Source: CALXXL01 sp964512385 (GTDB taxonomy: Bacteria; Verrucomicrobiota; Lentisphaeria; Victivallales; Victivallaceae). Taken from it: 64,000 bases of DNA. The translations under genes were made by a program, and so were the position numbers. The DNA lies in contig CAZEHZ010000001.1 in NCBI GenBank assembly GCA_964512385.1, positions 62,001-126,000 of the forward strand, written 5' to 3'. Shown piece after piece: positions 25,952 to 34,190 of the stretch (the stretch's first letter is position 1; every line of letters starts with the position of its first letter). The notes under the pieces are model-generated. The model did not search any database. It was not told the origin of the DNA and saw nothing but the letters and a program-made list of their open reading frames with translations.

Positions 25952-28173
25952 ATCAATGACTGCGGGTCGGCATCCACATAAACATCCACTTTGCCGTTAT
26001 AATGGCGGCGAGTGGCTAATTCCCGCAATTTCCGCCGCAAATTCTTCAGCTTTTTACCCCGAAATAGAATCTGACAACGGAATTTGCCCTTAATCCGCTC
26101 TACCGGCGACGGCATCGGGTCGGCCGTAATCATACCGTCATTCAAATACGGTTTCAACTCCGCAAAACACTCTGTAGCACAACGCATGCACAAGGTTTGG
26201 TCTTCACTGCGGAAGTGCAAAATTAAAATATGGCCAAACGGCGGATAAGACAGCAACTCCCGCACCGCCGCATCATATTCATAAAATCCGGCGTAATCAT
26301 TTTTCATCGCCAGCACAATCGCTTCATGCTGTGGTGAAAACGTCTGCACCAGCACCTCGCCCGGAATGTCGCCCCGCCCCGCCCGGCCCGCCACCTGAGT
26401 CAATAACTGAAAGGTACGCTCCGCCGAACGGAAGTCCGGAATATACAAGCCCTGGTCGGCATTGATTACCCCCACTAAGGTGATGTTCGGGAAATGCAGG
26501 CCTTTGGCGATCATCTGTGTGCCAATCAGAATATCAATCTCGCCACGCTGAAGTTTGTCCAGCGTATCTTCATAGGCGTCGGCGCCACGCATGGTGTCTG
26601 AATCCATCCGGGCAATGCGGGCATTCGGGAAGATTGCTCTGGCCATCGATTCAATCTTTTCCGTGCCACTGCCGGAGTAATGAATGCCACGCCCGCCGCA
26701 CTGCGGACAAACCTCCGGTGCCGGTATGGTAATGCCGCACATGTGGCAACTCAGCGTGTTAGCCTTTTTATGATAGGTAAAAGATACCGAACAATCCGGG
26801 CAACCGGCCACATAACCGCAGTCTTCACACAACATCTGCCGCGCAAACCCCCGGCGGTTCATAAACAATATCGTCTGCTCGTTACGGGACAACCGCTCTT
26901 TTACCGCATTGATCAGCATGGGCGAAAACAAGGAACTTTTCGGCGCATTATCATCCGATTCCCCGTCGGACGGAAAATCATTGTTGTTCAGCCGCAAATC
27001 CACCACCTGCCAGACCGGAGGAAGAGTGTTGCCCGCCGGAATACTCATCCGGCACATCTCATAACGCTTTTGCAACACATTATAATAGGTCTCAAACGAC
27101 GGCGTGGCCGAACCCAGAATTACACACGCATTTTCCAGCTTTCCACGCATTACCGCCACATCTCTGGCATTATAACGGGGCGACTCCGACTGCTTATAAC
27201 TGCCTTCATGCTCCTCATCCACCACAATCAAACCCAAATTACGGAACGGCGCAAACAAGGCCGAACGGGCGCCCACCGCAATCGACACCTCGCCCCGGCT
27301 GATCTTATTCCACTGGTCAAACCGCTCCGCCTCGGTAAGTTTACTATGCAATACACTCACCTTTTCGCCAAAACGGGCCCGGAAACGACGCACCGTCTGC
27401 GGCGTCAGCGAAATTTCCGGCACCAGAACAATGGCACTTTTCTGCGCCGCCAAAACCTTATCGATCGCCTGCAAATAAACCTCGGTCTTACCGCTGTTCG
27501 TAACCCCGTACAACAACATAACGTGATTCGCCGTCCGCCCCGTGCGCATTTCCTCAAATTTATCCAGCGCCGCCTGCTGTTCCGACGACGGCGGCAGTGG
27601 TTGACTCGGCATGACTTCATCTGAAAACGGATTCCGGTACTCCGGCGCTTCGTAAATCTCTATATAACCGTCTTTCTGCAGATTCGCCGCCACCGTGCCG
27701 CCGCAGGACGCCAGCGACAACGCCGCCTTTAACGGCAGTTCACCCTCTTGACGAAATACCGCCAGTAATTTTTGCTGTTTTTCACTCTTTGGGGGCTTGA
27801 CCGGCGGCGATGCGGCTGGACGGCCGATTTTACAGTTTTTTTCCTTTATTTTACCACTGCGAACCACGCCCGGCAACAACGTTTTTAACGCCTGCTCCCG
27901 TGAACAGCAATAATAGTCCGACAGCCAATCCCCAAGTTTAAGCAACGCTTCCGGCAGTCTGGTGCGGTTATCACTTAAACGGATTATCTCCGCCAATTTT
28001 CCACCAAAATCACTCTCCGCCGCCACCTGCACCACAAATCCGGTGCGCTGACTGTGGCCAAATGGTACGACTACCTGCGAACCCGCTCCCACCTCCTCCA
28101 GCAATGCCGCCGGAATCAGATAGTCAAAACTGCGATCCAGTGATAATTCGATCAATACCTTTGCCACACTCAT
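25948..28173 (-). CDS. priA: PriA replication-restart helicase
   Basis: A ~741-residue DNA helicase that reloads the replisome at stalled forks. The N-terminal 3' binding domain (VAKVLIELSLDRSFDYLIP) is followed by Walker A in GVTNSGKTEVY, the DEEH box in VVDEEHEGSYKQ, and cysteine pairs for two zinc ions (CEDCGYVAGCPDC, CHMCG, CPQCGG). RSAERTFQLLTQVAGRAGRG is the late helicase motif region. The frame extends back to 28380, but the ATG at 28173 gives the conserved start and leaves room for an upstream promoter. It is divergent from the HU/IHF gene. Confidence 0.93.
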   Translation of the reverse strand: MSVAKVLIELSLDRSFDYLIPAALLEEVGAGSQVVVPFGHSQRTGFVVQVAAESDFGGKLAEIIRLSDNRTRLPEALLKLGDWLSDYYCCSREQALKTLLPGVVRSGKIKEKNCKIGRPAASPPVKPPKSEKQQKLLAVFRQEGELPLKAALSLASCGGTVAANLQKDGYIEIYEAPEYRNPFSDEVMPSQPLPPSSEQQAALDKFEEMRTGRTANHVMLLYGVTNSGKTEVYLQAIDKVLAAQKSAIVLVPEISLTPQTVRRFRARFGEKVSVLHSKLTEAERFDQWNKISRGEVSIAVGARSALFAPFRNLGLIVVDEEHEGSYKQSESPRYNARDVAVMRGKLENACVILGSATPSFETYYNVLQKRYEMCRMSIPAGNTLPPVWQVVDLRLNNNDFPSDGESDDNAPKSSLFSPMLINAVKERLSRNEQTILFMNRRGFARQMLCEDCGYVAGCPDCSVSFTYHKKANTLSCHMCGITIPAPEVCPQCGGRGIHYSGSGTEKIESMARAIFPNARIARMDSDTMRGADAYEDTLDKLQRGEIDILIGTQMIAKGLHFPNITLVGVINADQGLYIPDFRSAERTFQLLTQVAGRAGRGDIPGEVLVQTFSPQHEAIVLAMKNDYAGFYEYDAAVRELLSYPPFGHILILHFRSEDQTLCMRCATECFAELKPYLNDGMITADPMPSPVERIKGKFRCQILFRGKKLKNLRRKLRELATRRHYNGKVDVYVDADPQSLI

Positions 28174-28286
28174 ATTACTTAGCCCACTTTTTTTACGTTT
28201 TAATGCGTTTTCATATAATATAACACCTTTATGACGGCGTAAACCACGTTTTAGATAAAAAATTTGAAAAAAATTGCTTTTTCTTT

Positions 28287-28315
28287 TTGACATTCTCCAT
28301 AGTTGAAAGTATCTT
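28287..28315 (+). promoter_or_regulatory. strong sigma70 promoter for the HU/IHF gene
   Basis: A consensus TTGACA (28287-28292), a 17-base spacer and TATCTT (28310-28315). Transcription would start about 55 bases before the ATG at 28379. The best promoter match in the window. Confidence 0.8.
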
Positions 28316-28378
28316 ATATAAATAGTGATATGGAATGAACCGAAATTTATGAATTTGGAATATAAAGGGTAAGGAATC

Positions 28379-28678
28379 ATGACTAAAAGAGATTTGGTTG
28401 TTAAAATTGCAAAAGAAACTGATTTAATTCAGAATGACGTGGCTACTGTTGTACAGAAAACTTTAGACTATATCGCTCAGGAACTGATCGATGGCAATAC
28501 GATTGAATTACGCAACTTCGGCGTATTCGAAATTAAAGTCCGGAAGAGCCGCAAGGGGCGTAACCCGAACCAGCCGAAAAATGAAGTGCTTATTCCCGAA
28601 CGCACCGTGGTTAAATTCCGCGCCGGTAAGGAACTGAAGGATGCGGTGGAAAAACTCGATCCCAAGCGTTTCATTTAA
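28379..28678 (+). CDS. HU/IHF-family DNA-bending protein
   Basis: A 99-residue nucleoid protein. The N-terminal helices (TKRDLVVKIAKETDL) and the beta-arm region FGVFEIKVRKSRKGRNP with the arm-tip proline are typical. TIELRNFGVFE resembles the IHF branch somewhat more than HU, but the subtype is not certain. It bends DNA as a dimer. AAGGAA precedes the ATG and the promoter at 28287-28315 is very strong, fitting an abundant protein. Confidence 0.92.
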   Translation: MTKRDLVVKIAKETDLIQNDVATVVQKTLDYIAQELIDGNTIELRNFGVFEIKVRKSRKGRNPNQPKNEVLIPERTVVKFRAGKELKDAVEKLDPKRFI

Positions 28679-28714
28679 TCCATTAACTTTCCCGTTTGTA
28701 TCTGGGTGTAAGTA

Positions 28715-28777
28715 ATGGAAGAATTTGCGTCTAACTGTAACAATTGCCACGTGTGCGGCATATTGGGTTTGGACTGA
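28715..28777 (+). CDS. candidate 20-residue cysteine-rich micro-ORF
   Basis: An ATG frame of 20 codons ending in TGA between the HU/IHF gene and hisS. The peptide carries CNNCHVC, i.e. C-x2-C-x2-C, which might bind metal. A weak GGGTG lies upstream. The stop codon is nine bases before the terminator stem at 28786, the geometry of a leader peptide controlling an attenuator. It is too short for its coding status to be judged from one sequence. Confidence 0.3.
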   Translation: MEEFASNCNNCHVCGILGLD

Positions 28778-28785
28778 TGTATGTG

Positions 28786-28836
28786 AAATTTGCGTCAAAC
28801 CATGCAAAATGCAGTTTGACGCAATTTTGCTTTTTT
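28786..28836 (+). terminator. terminator or attenuator between HU/IHF and hisS
   Basis: A 15-bp stem with one mismatch (28786-28800 with 28814-28828) and a 13-base loop is followed by six T (28831-28836). It ends 28 bases before the hisS ATG, so it may end the HU transcript or act as an attenuator for hisS and the genes after it. Confidence 0.85.
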
Positions 28837-28864
28837 AATAACTTAAATTAATGGGTTTTTATTT

Positions 28865-30127
28865 ATGGCTAAATTTGCTCCGCCGCCGGGAACCAGCGAC
28901 ATCTTCCCGGATGAAACTCCTAAATGGAGATTCCTGGAACGCACTGCGGAAAAGGTGTTCGCCGGGTATAATTTCGGCGAACTGCGTACTCCGCTGTTTG
29001 AATATACTGAGGTCTTTAATCGCGGGCTGGGCAATGAGACCGAAGTCGTTCGGAAAGAAATGTACACCTTTCAAGACCGCGGCGGACGCAGTTTGACGCT
29101 GCGCCCCGAAGGTACTGCCGGCGTGATGCGCTCTCTGCTTAATACCGACGTTCTGAACGGTAACGAACAACGGGTGTTCTACTATGGCCCCATGTTCAGA
29201 GGTGAACGCCCCGCCGCCGGACGCCGCCGCCAATTCCACCAAATCGGCGTGGAAAATGTGGGCCGCATTGCCCCCGAACTCGACGCCGAATGTATCGCCA
29301 TGCTGATGGATCTGCTTGATAATGTTGGCATTAAAGATGCGGAACTTATTGTCAATACCCGTGGCGTGGCCGCCGATAGAGTGGAAGCCGCCAAGCAGCT
29401 TAAAACGTATTTTTCAGCTCATATTGACGATATGTGCGAAGACTGCAAAGCCCGGTTGAATGGCAATATCTGGCGCATTTTAGACTGCAAACAGGAACAC
29501 TGCCGCCAGATTATCGCCGATGCTCCCAATTATTTAGACTATTTTACCCCGGAATCCAAAGCCTATTTTGACTGCGTTTGCCGCACTCTGGACGCCTTGG
29601 GGATTAAATATCGCCATGACCCCTTGCTGGTGCGTGGTCTGGACTACTATGTCCATACCGTTTTTGAGGTTACGCATAGTGCCATCGGCGGCAGTGCCAT
29701 GGCCGGCGGCGGCCGTTATGAGCTGTTTTTACCCGAACAGAGCCGCCCCGTAATCGGCGTGGGATTCGCCGCCGGTATGGAAAGAGTGTTGTTGACTCAG
29801 GAAGCCCTCAACTTCCAGGTTCCCAACGAAGCCAATCCCGTGGTTTATCTGATCGGTTTAGGCGAAAACGCCCGTTTAGCCAATATGAAACTCGCCGCCG
29901 AACTGCGAAAAAATAACATTACCGCCGTACCCGAAGTGGAAGATAAATCCATGAAGGCGCAAATGCGCAGCGCCAATCGCCTGAATGCCAGAGTGGCATT
30001 GATTACCGGCGATGATGAACTGAACCGGAATGTGGTGATTGTACGGGATATGAACGGAGCAGAGCAAATTGAAGTGCCACGCTCTGATGTTGCAGAAAAA
30101 TGTCTTGAAATTATAAATATCAACTAA
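28865..30127 (+). CDS. hisS: histidyl-tRNA synthetase
   Basis: A 420-residue class II aminoacyl-tRNA synthetase charging tRNA-His. It starts with the family-typical PPGTSDIFPDE, has motif 2 around FRGERPAAGRRR and RQFHQIGVE, the histidine-specific LVRGLDYYVHT and motif 3-like MAGGGRYE, and an anticodon-binding domain in the last ~100 residues. Its start follows the hairpin at 28786-28836. It heads a run of housekeeping genes (adk, map, infA) in the same direction with 15-25 base gaps. Confidence 0.95.
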   Translation: MAKFAPPPGTSDIFPDETPKWRFLERTAEKVFAGYNFGELRTPLFEYTEVFNRGLGNETEVVRKEMYTFQDRGGRSLTLRPEGTAGVMRSLLNTDVLNGNEQRVFYYGPMFRGERPAAGRRRQFHQIGVENVGRIAPELDAECIAMLMDLLDNVGIKDAELIVNTRGVAADRVEAAKQLKTYFSAHIDDMCEDCKARLNGNIWRILDCKQEHCRQIIADAPNYLDYFTPESKAYFDCVCRTLDALGIKYRHDPLLVRGLDYYVHTVFEVTHSAIGGSAMAGGGRYELFLPEQSRPVIGVGFAAGMERVLLTQEALNFQVPNEANPVVYLIGLGENARLANMKLAAELRKNNITAVPEVEDKSMKAQMRSANRLNARVALITGDDELNRNVVIVRDMNGAEQIEVPRSDVAEKCLEIININ

Positions 30128-30146
30128 TAACGAAAGAGAGAAAATT

Positions 30147-30800
30147 ATGGCTATCAGCAAAAAGAATTTGATCTTTTTAGGTGCGCCGGGTTCCGGTAAA
30201 GGCACCATGGCGTCGGCACTGAAAGAAGTTCAGCCGCTGGCACATATCTCCACCGGAGATTTACTGCGTGACGAAATTAAACGCGATACCGAACTCGGCC
30301 GGGCCGCCGCCGGTATCATGAAGGCCGGCGGTCTGGTGCCGGACGAAGTGGTTTGCGGTATGGTTAAAAATCGTTTGGCGATGCCCGACTGCGAAAACGG
30401 CTTCATTCTGGACGGCTTCCCCCGTACCATTCCGCAGGCCGAAAAATTAGACGAAGTTTTAACCGAACTCGGCAAAAAAGTTGACGCCGTTATCAATATC
30501 GTGGTGGAAGACCAGGTTATTTTACAGCGTTTGACCAGCCGTTTGTGCTGTAAGGGCTGTTCCGAAATTTACAACAAACTCAGCAAAAAGCCCAAAGTTG
30601 ACGGCGTTTGCGATAAGTGCGGCGGACAGCTTTATCAGCGCCCCGACGACTCGCTGGAAACTGCTCAACAGCGTTTGGACGTGTTCTACAAAAATACTCA
30701 ACCGTTAATTGACTTCTATGCCAAAAAAGGCCTGGTAGTGGATATTACCGGTGACGAAATCTCCGACAAACTCAACGCTATGTTGAACGCGTTGGCATAA
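30147..30800 (+). CDS. adk: adenylate kinase
   Basis: A 217-residue cytosolic enzyme interconverting AMP, ADP and ATP. The P-loop is GAPGSGKGT (12-20), followed by HISTGDLLR and DGFPRT for AMP binding. The lid has CxxC pairs (CKGC and CDKC), so it should be the zinc-binding long form. A GAGAG-rich ribosome site precedes the ATG. The adk-map-infA order echoes the end of the ribosomal-protein spc operon in other bacteria, without secY here. Confidence 0.95.
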   Translation: MAISKKNLIFLGAPGSGKGTMASALKEVQPLAHISTGDLLRDEIKRDTELGRAAAGIMKAGGLVPDEVVCGMVKNRLAMPDCENGFILDGFPRTIPQAEKLDEVLTELGKKVDAVINIVVEDQVILQRLTSRLCCKGCSEIYNKLSKKPKVDGVCDKCGGQLYQRPDDSLETAQQRLDVFYKNTQPLIDFYAKKGLVVDITGDEISDKLNAMLNALA

Positions 30801-30822
30801 CCTACCTGAAGGCATACTTATT

Positions 30823-31602
30823 ATGGTAAGCAGCAGGGATGTTATCATCCATACTCCGGAAGAGATTGCCCGGATTCGGGTGGCGGCCGCAGCCACCGCC
30901 CAGGTTCGCGACACTCTCGCCGGAATGATTGAGGCTGGAATGACGACTAAAGACGTTGATATTCTGGCCGGTCGCTTAATTGCGCAAACCGGCGGCCGCA
31001 GTACTTTTTTAGGCTATTGCGGCTTTCCCGGCAATGCATGTATCTCGGTTAATGAAGTGATTGTTCACGGCATTGGCGATGACCGTACCGTATTGAAAGA
31101 CGGCGATATTGTCAGCATTGACTTAGGGGTAACTTTAAACGGAGCCACCGGAGACACCGCCAGAACCGTGGTGGTGGGCGGTAAAGCCACTCCGCAGGTG
31201 GATATGCTGCTAAAAGTTACTCAACAAGCGTTGTTTGACGGCATTGAACAAGCCGTAAAAGGCAATCATATCGGCGATATTTCTAAAGCGGTGGAGGCCG
31301 CCGCCAATCATGCCAAACTCGGAGTTGTACGGGACTATGTGGGGCATGGATGCGGTATTAATCTGCATGAACCACCCGAAATTCCAAATTTTTGCGGTCG
31401 CTACCGCGGCCCGGAATTACACCCCGGAATGGTGCTGGCCATTGAACCCATGTTCAATTTAGGCACTTGGAAAGTTAGAACCGAACGGGACGGCTGGACG
31501 GTTAGAACTTGTGATGGTAAATGGTCCGCTCATTTTGAGCATTTAGTATTAGTAACTGAAGATAAACCGGAGATATTAACGTGGCCAAAGATGATGTTAT
31601 AA
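30823..31602 (+). CDS. map: type I methionine aminopeptidase
   Basis: A 259-residue metalloprotease that removes the initiator methionine from new proteins. Metal-binding residues are in SIDLGV, GDTART, GHGCGINLHE, AIEPMF and the glutamate of the final HFEHLV. No N-terminal zinc-finger extension is present. The last 22 bases overlap infA, which starts from GTG inside this gene. Confidence 0.94.
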   Translation: MVSSRDVIIHTPEEIARIRVAAAATAQVRDTLAGMIEAGMTTKDVDILAGRLIAQTGGRSTFLGYCGFPGNACISVNEVIVHGIGDDRTVLKDGDIVSIDLGVTLNGATGDTARTVVVGGKATPQVDMLLKVTQQALFDGIEQAVKGNHIGDISKAVEAAANHAKLGVVRDYVGHGCGINLHEPPEIPNFCGRYRGPELHPGMVLAIEPMFNLGTWKVRTERDGWTVRTCDGKWSAHFEHLVLVTEDKPEILTWPKMML

Positions 31603-31799
31603 GAGTAGATGGCATAGTTAAAGAGTTGTTGCCGAACACCATGTTTAAGGTGGAAATCCCCGGCGAACACATTATTTTAGCTCACATCAGCGGGAAAATG
31701 CGTTTAAATTTTATTCGCATTCTGCCCGGCGACAGTGTAACTTTGGAAATGTCGCCATACGATTTGACCAAAGGTAGAATCGTATTCCGCAAAAAGTAA
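31581..31799 (+). CDS. infA: translation initiation factor IF-1
   Basis: A 72-residue S1-like OB-fold protein occupying the ribosomal A site during initiation. It reads AKDDVIRVDGIVKE, has the typical HISGKMR and ends GRIVFRKK. The start is GTG at 31581 within the end of map (22-base overlap); no other in-frame codon gives the conserved N-terminus. Confidence 0.94.
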   Translation: MAKDDVIRVDGIVKELLPNTMFKVEIPGEHIILAHISGKMRLNFIRILPGDSVTLEMSPYDLTKGRIVFRKK

Positions 31800-31870
31800 A
31801 TTGTTAATCACTAATATTATACCGGAACAATTCAGGTTGCTTCGGTATGATTTTTACACCAGGGAAAAAA

Positions 31871-33103
31871 ATGAAAGTTTTAGTATTGAACGCCGGCAGC
31901 AGTTCGGTAAAGTTCACGATGTACAGCATGTCGCACGAATCAGTTTTGGCCAAAGGCCAGGTGGAACGCTTAGGTTTGGAAAATCCAAACCTGATTTACA
32001 AGCGCAGTGACGGCGTAAAAGATACTCAGGAACGCCGGGACATTAAAAATATTGCCGACGCGATTCGTGCTATTTGCGAAAAATTAGTTGATAAAGAAAT
32101 CGGCGTCTTAAACTCTATGAAAGACGTTGAAGCTATCGGACACCGGGTACTGCACGGCGGAGAACGTGCCAACCGCCCCGTGTTGGTTAATAACGAAATT
32201 AAAGATATTATCCGTGACTGCATCCCGCTGGGACCGCTGCACAATCCCGCTAACTTAGCCGGGATTGAGGCTTGTGAACAGATCTTCCCCGGCGTACCAA
32301 ATGTGGCCGTTTTTGATACCGAATTTCACCAGTCGATGCCGCCGCAGGCGTTCTTATATGCTATTCCATACGAATTTTACACCAAATACGGCATCCGCAG
32401 ATACGGCTTCCACGGCACCAGCCATAACTTTGTGGCCAGAGCTACCGCCGCCTTTATGGATAAACCCTTAGCCACCTTAAAGTTAATCACCTGCCATCTG
32501 GGTAACGGGTGCAGTATTACCGCCGTTAATCACGGGCTGGTGGTGGATACATCGATGGGAATGACTCCGCTGGAAGGGTTGGTTATGGGAACCCGCAGCG
32601 GCGATATTGACCCGGCGGTGATCTTGCGCTTAATGGAATTAGGCAAGACTCGCGAAGAAATTGATAAACTCTTGAATAAACAAAGCGGGTTACTCGGCGT
32701 AGGCGGTATCGGCTCCAGCGATATGCGCGATATTATCGCCGCCGAAGAAAAAGGCGATCAGCAGGCATTGCTGGCACGCCGCATGTTTACCCGCCGGGTG
32801 GTGAAGTACATCGGCGCATACTACACGCTGATGGGCGGCGCCGATGCCATTGTTTTCACCGGCGGCGTAGGCGAATGGAGCAATTACGTGCGGGCGAAAG
32901 TTATGGTTAAACTCGGTTGCTTAGGCGTAGAGCTGGATGCCGAAGAAAACGCTAAATGTCTGGGTCGCACCGGGGTTATTTCTACCCCGAACAGCCGCAC
33001 CAAGGTAATAGTTATGCCCACCGACGAAGAGCTGATGATTGCCCGCAGTGTGTTGGAAACTTTAAAAATGGATGACGTTCGCTTAAATCCGAACAAAAAA
33101 TAA
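31871..33103 (+). CDS. ackA: acetate kinase
   Basis: A 410-residue enzyme making ATP and acetate from acetyl phosphate and ADP. Family blocks are NAGSSSVKF at the start, HRVLHGGE, FDTEFHQSMP, RRYGFHGTSH, HLGNGCS and FTGGVGEWS. The longer in-frame ATG at 31847 is less likely because AGGGAA lies directly before ATG 31871. With pta just downstream it forms the acetate overflow/fermentation pathway, implying substrate-level ATP formation in a fermentative metabolism. Confidence 0.95.
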   Translation: MKVLVLNAGSSSVKFTMYSMSHESVLAKGQVERLGLENPNLIYKRSDGVKDTQERRDIKNIADAIRAICEKLVDKEIGVLNSMKDVEAIGHRVLHGGERANRPVLVNNEIKDIIRDCIPLGPLHNPANLAGIEACEQIFPGVPNVAVFDTEFHQSMPPQAFLYAIPYEFYTKYGIRRYGFHGTSHNFVARATAAFMDKPLATLKLITCHLGNGCSITAVNHGLVVDTSMGMTPLEGLVMGTRSGDIDPAVILRLMELGKTREEIDKLLNKQSGLLGVGGIGSSDMRDIIAAEEKGDQQALLARRMFTRRVVKYIGAYYTLMGGADAIVFTGGVGEWSNYVRAKVMVKLGCLGVELDAEENAKCLGRTGVISTPNSRTKVIVMPTDEELMIARSVLETLKMDDVRLNPNKK

Positions 33104-33117
33104 TGGTGAGATGGAAA

Positions 33118-34131
33118 ATGAGTGCTTTAGATATTTTTATTAAACAGGCGCAACAGGCCGGTAAACGTTTGGTTATGCCGGAAGGGCAGGACTCCAGAGT
33201 GGTGGCCGCCGCCAATATGGTGATGGAACAAAACGTGGCAGCCAAAGTTGTGGTGCTGGGTACGGAAGCCGAAATTTCCGCCGCCTGCCTTAAGGCCGGT
33301 ATTACGGAACGCAAGTTTGAATCTCTCGACTATATGGCGTCGCCGCTGTTTGAACAGTACGCCGCTCAGTTTGCCCAAATGCGGGCCGCTAAAGGCGCAA
33401 CCATTGAAACCGGACGCAAAGCCATGAACAGCCGCATCTATTTCGGCGCCATGATGAGCCGCAACGGGTTAGTGGACGGTCTGGTGGCCGGAAGTATCGC
33501 CAGCACCGCCGACATGTTGCGTGCCGCATTCCAATGCATCGGCACTGCCCCCGGCATCAAGATTGGCAGCAGCTGCTTTATTATGGACCTGCCCCGCCCC
33601 ACCGAAAGCGGCGACCAGGTGTTGCTGTTCGGCGACTGCGCCGTAAACCCCAATCCCAACGCCGAACAACTGGTGGATATTGCAATTGCCACCGGCAAGA
33701 CTTATCAGGCGTTAATCGGCAAAACTCCACGCATTGCGTTTTTGTCGTTCTCCACCAAAGGCAGTGCTCAGCATGAACTGCTGGAAAAAGTGGTGGCCGC
33801 CGCCGAGCTGTGCAAAGCCCGCATCGCCGCCGACCAGCTGGATATGGTTTGCGACGGAGAACTGCAGGCCGATGCCGCTATTGTACCGGCCGTCGGCGCC
33901 AGCAAAGCACCGGGCAGTGAGGTGGCCGGGTCTGCCAATGTTTTGATTTTCCCGGACTTGAATGCCGGTAATATTTGCTACAAGTTGGTTCAGCGTTTAG
34001 CCGGAGCCGGTGCTTACGGCCCGATTTTACAGGGCTTGGCCGCTCCGCTGAATGACCTGTCCCGCGGCTGTACCGCCGAAGATATCTTTGGCGTGGCCGC
34101 TATTACGGCATGTCAGGCCATTGCCAAATAA
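33118..34131 (+). CDS. pta: phosphate acetyltransferase
   Basis: A 337-residue, single-domain enzyme converting acetyl-CoA and phosphate to acetyl phosphate for acetate kinase. It opens ALDIFIKQAQQAGKRLVMPEG and has the DGLVAGS, MNDLSRG-like PLNDLSRG and AVNPNP blocks of the PTA family. ATG 33103 overlaps the ackA stop, but ATG 33118 with GGTGAGATGG upstream is preferred. The bidirectional terminator at 34144-34181 closes the transcript. Confidence 0.92.
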   Translation: MSALDIFIKQAQQAGKRLVMPEGQDSRVVAAANMVMEQNVAAKVVVLGTEAEISAACLKAGITERKFESLDYMASPLFEQYAAQFAQMRAAKGATIETGRKAMNSRIYFGAMMSRNGLVDGLVAGSIASTADMLRAAFQCIGTAPGIKIGSSCFIMDLPRPTESGDQVLLFGDCAVNPNPNAEQLVDIAIATGKTYQALIGKTPRIAFLSFSTKGSAQHELLEKVVAAAELCKARIAADQLDMVCDGELQADAAIVPAVGASKAPGSEVAGSANVLIFPDLNAGNICYKLVQRLAGAGAYGPILQGLAAPLNDLSRGCTAEDIFGVAAITACQAIAK

Positions 34132-34143
34132 TACATATTCGGC

Positions 34144-34181
34144 AAAAAAAAGAGCAGGCTTTAAACACCTGCTCTTTTTTT
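34144..34181. terminator. bidirectional intrinsic terminator
   Basis: An 11-bp stem (34148-34158 with 34168-34178) flanked by A tracts on the left and T tracts on the right, between the convergent pta and the SGNH-domain gene. It should work in both directions. Confidence 0.9.
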
Positions 34182-34190
34182 GTCGGCAAA

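Noticed and set aside
26680..27624. 314-codon plus-strand frame inside priA
   Set aside because: Antisense to a fully conserved priA; composition (arginine and histidine rich) is typical of a shadow frame.
28679..28864. T-box riboswitch before hisS
   Set aside because: No T-box core sequence or stem I specifier layout is visible; only the hairpin and micro-ORF are supported.
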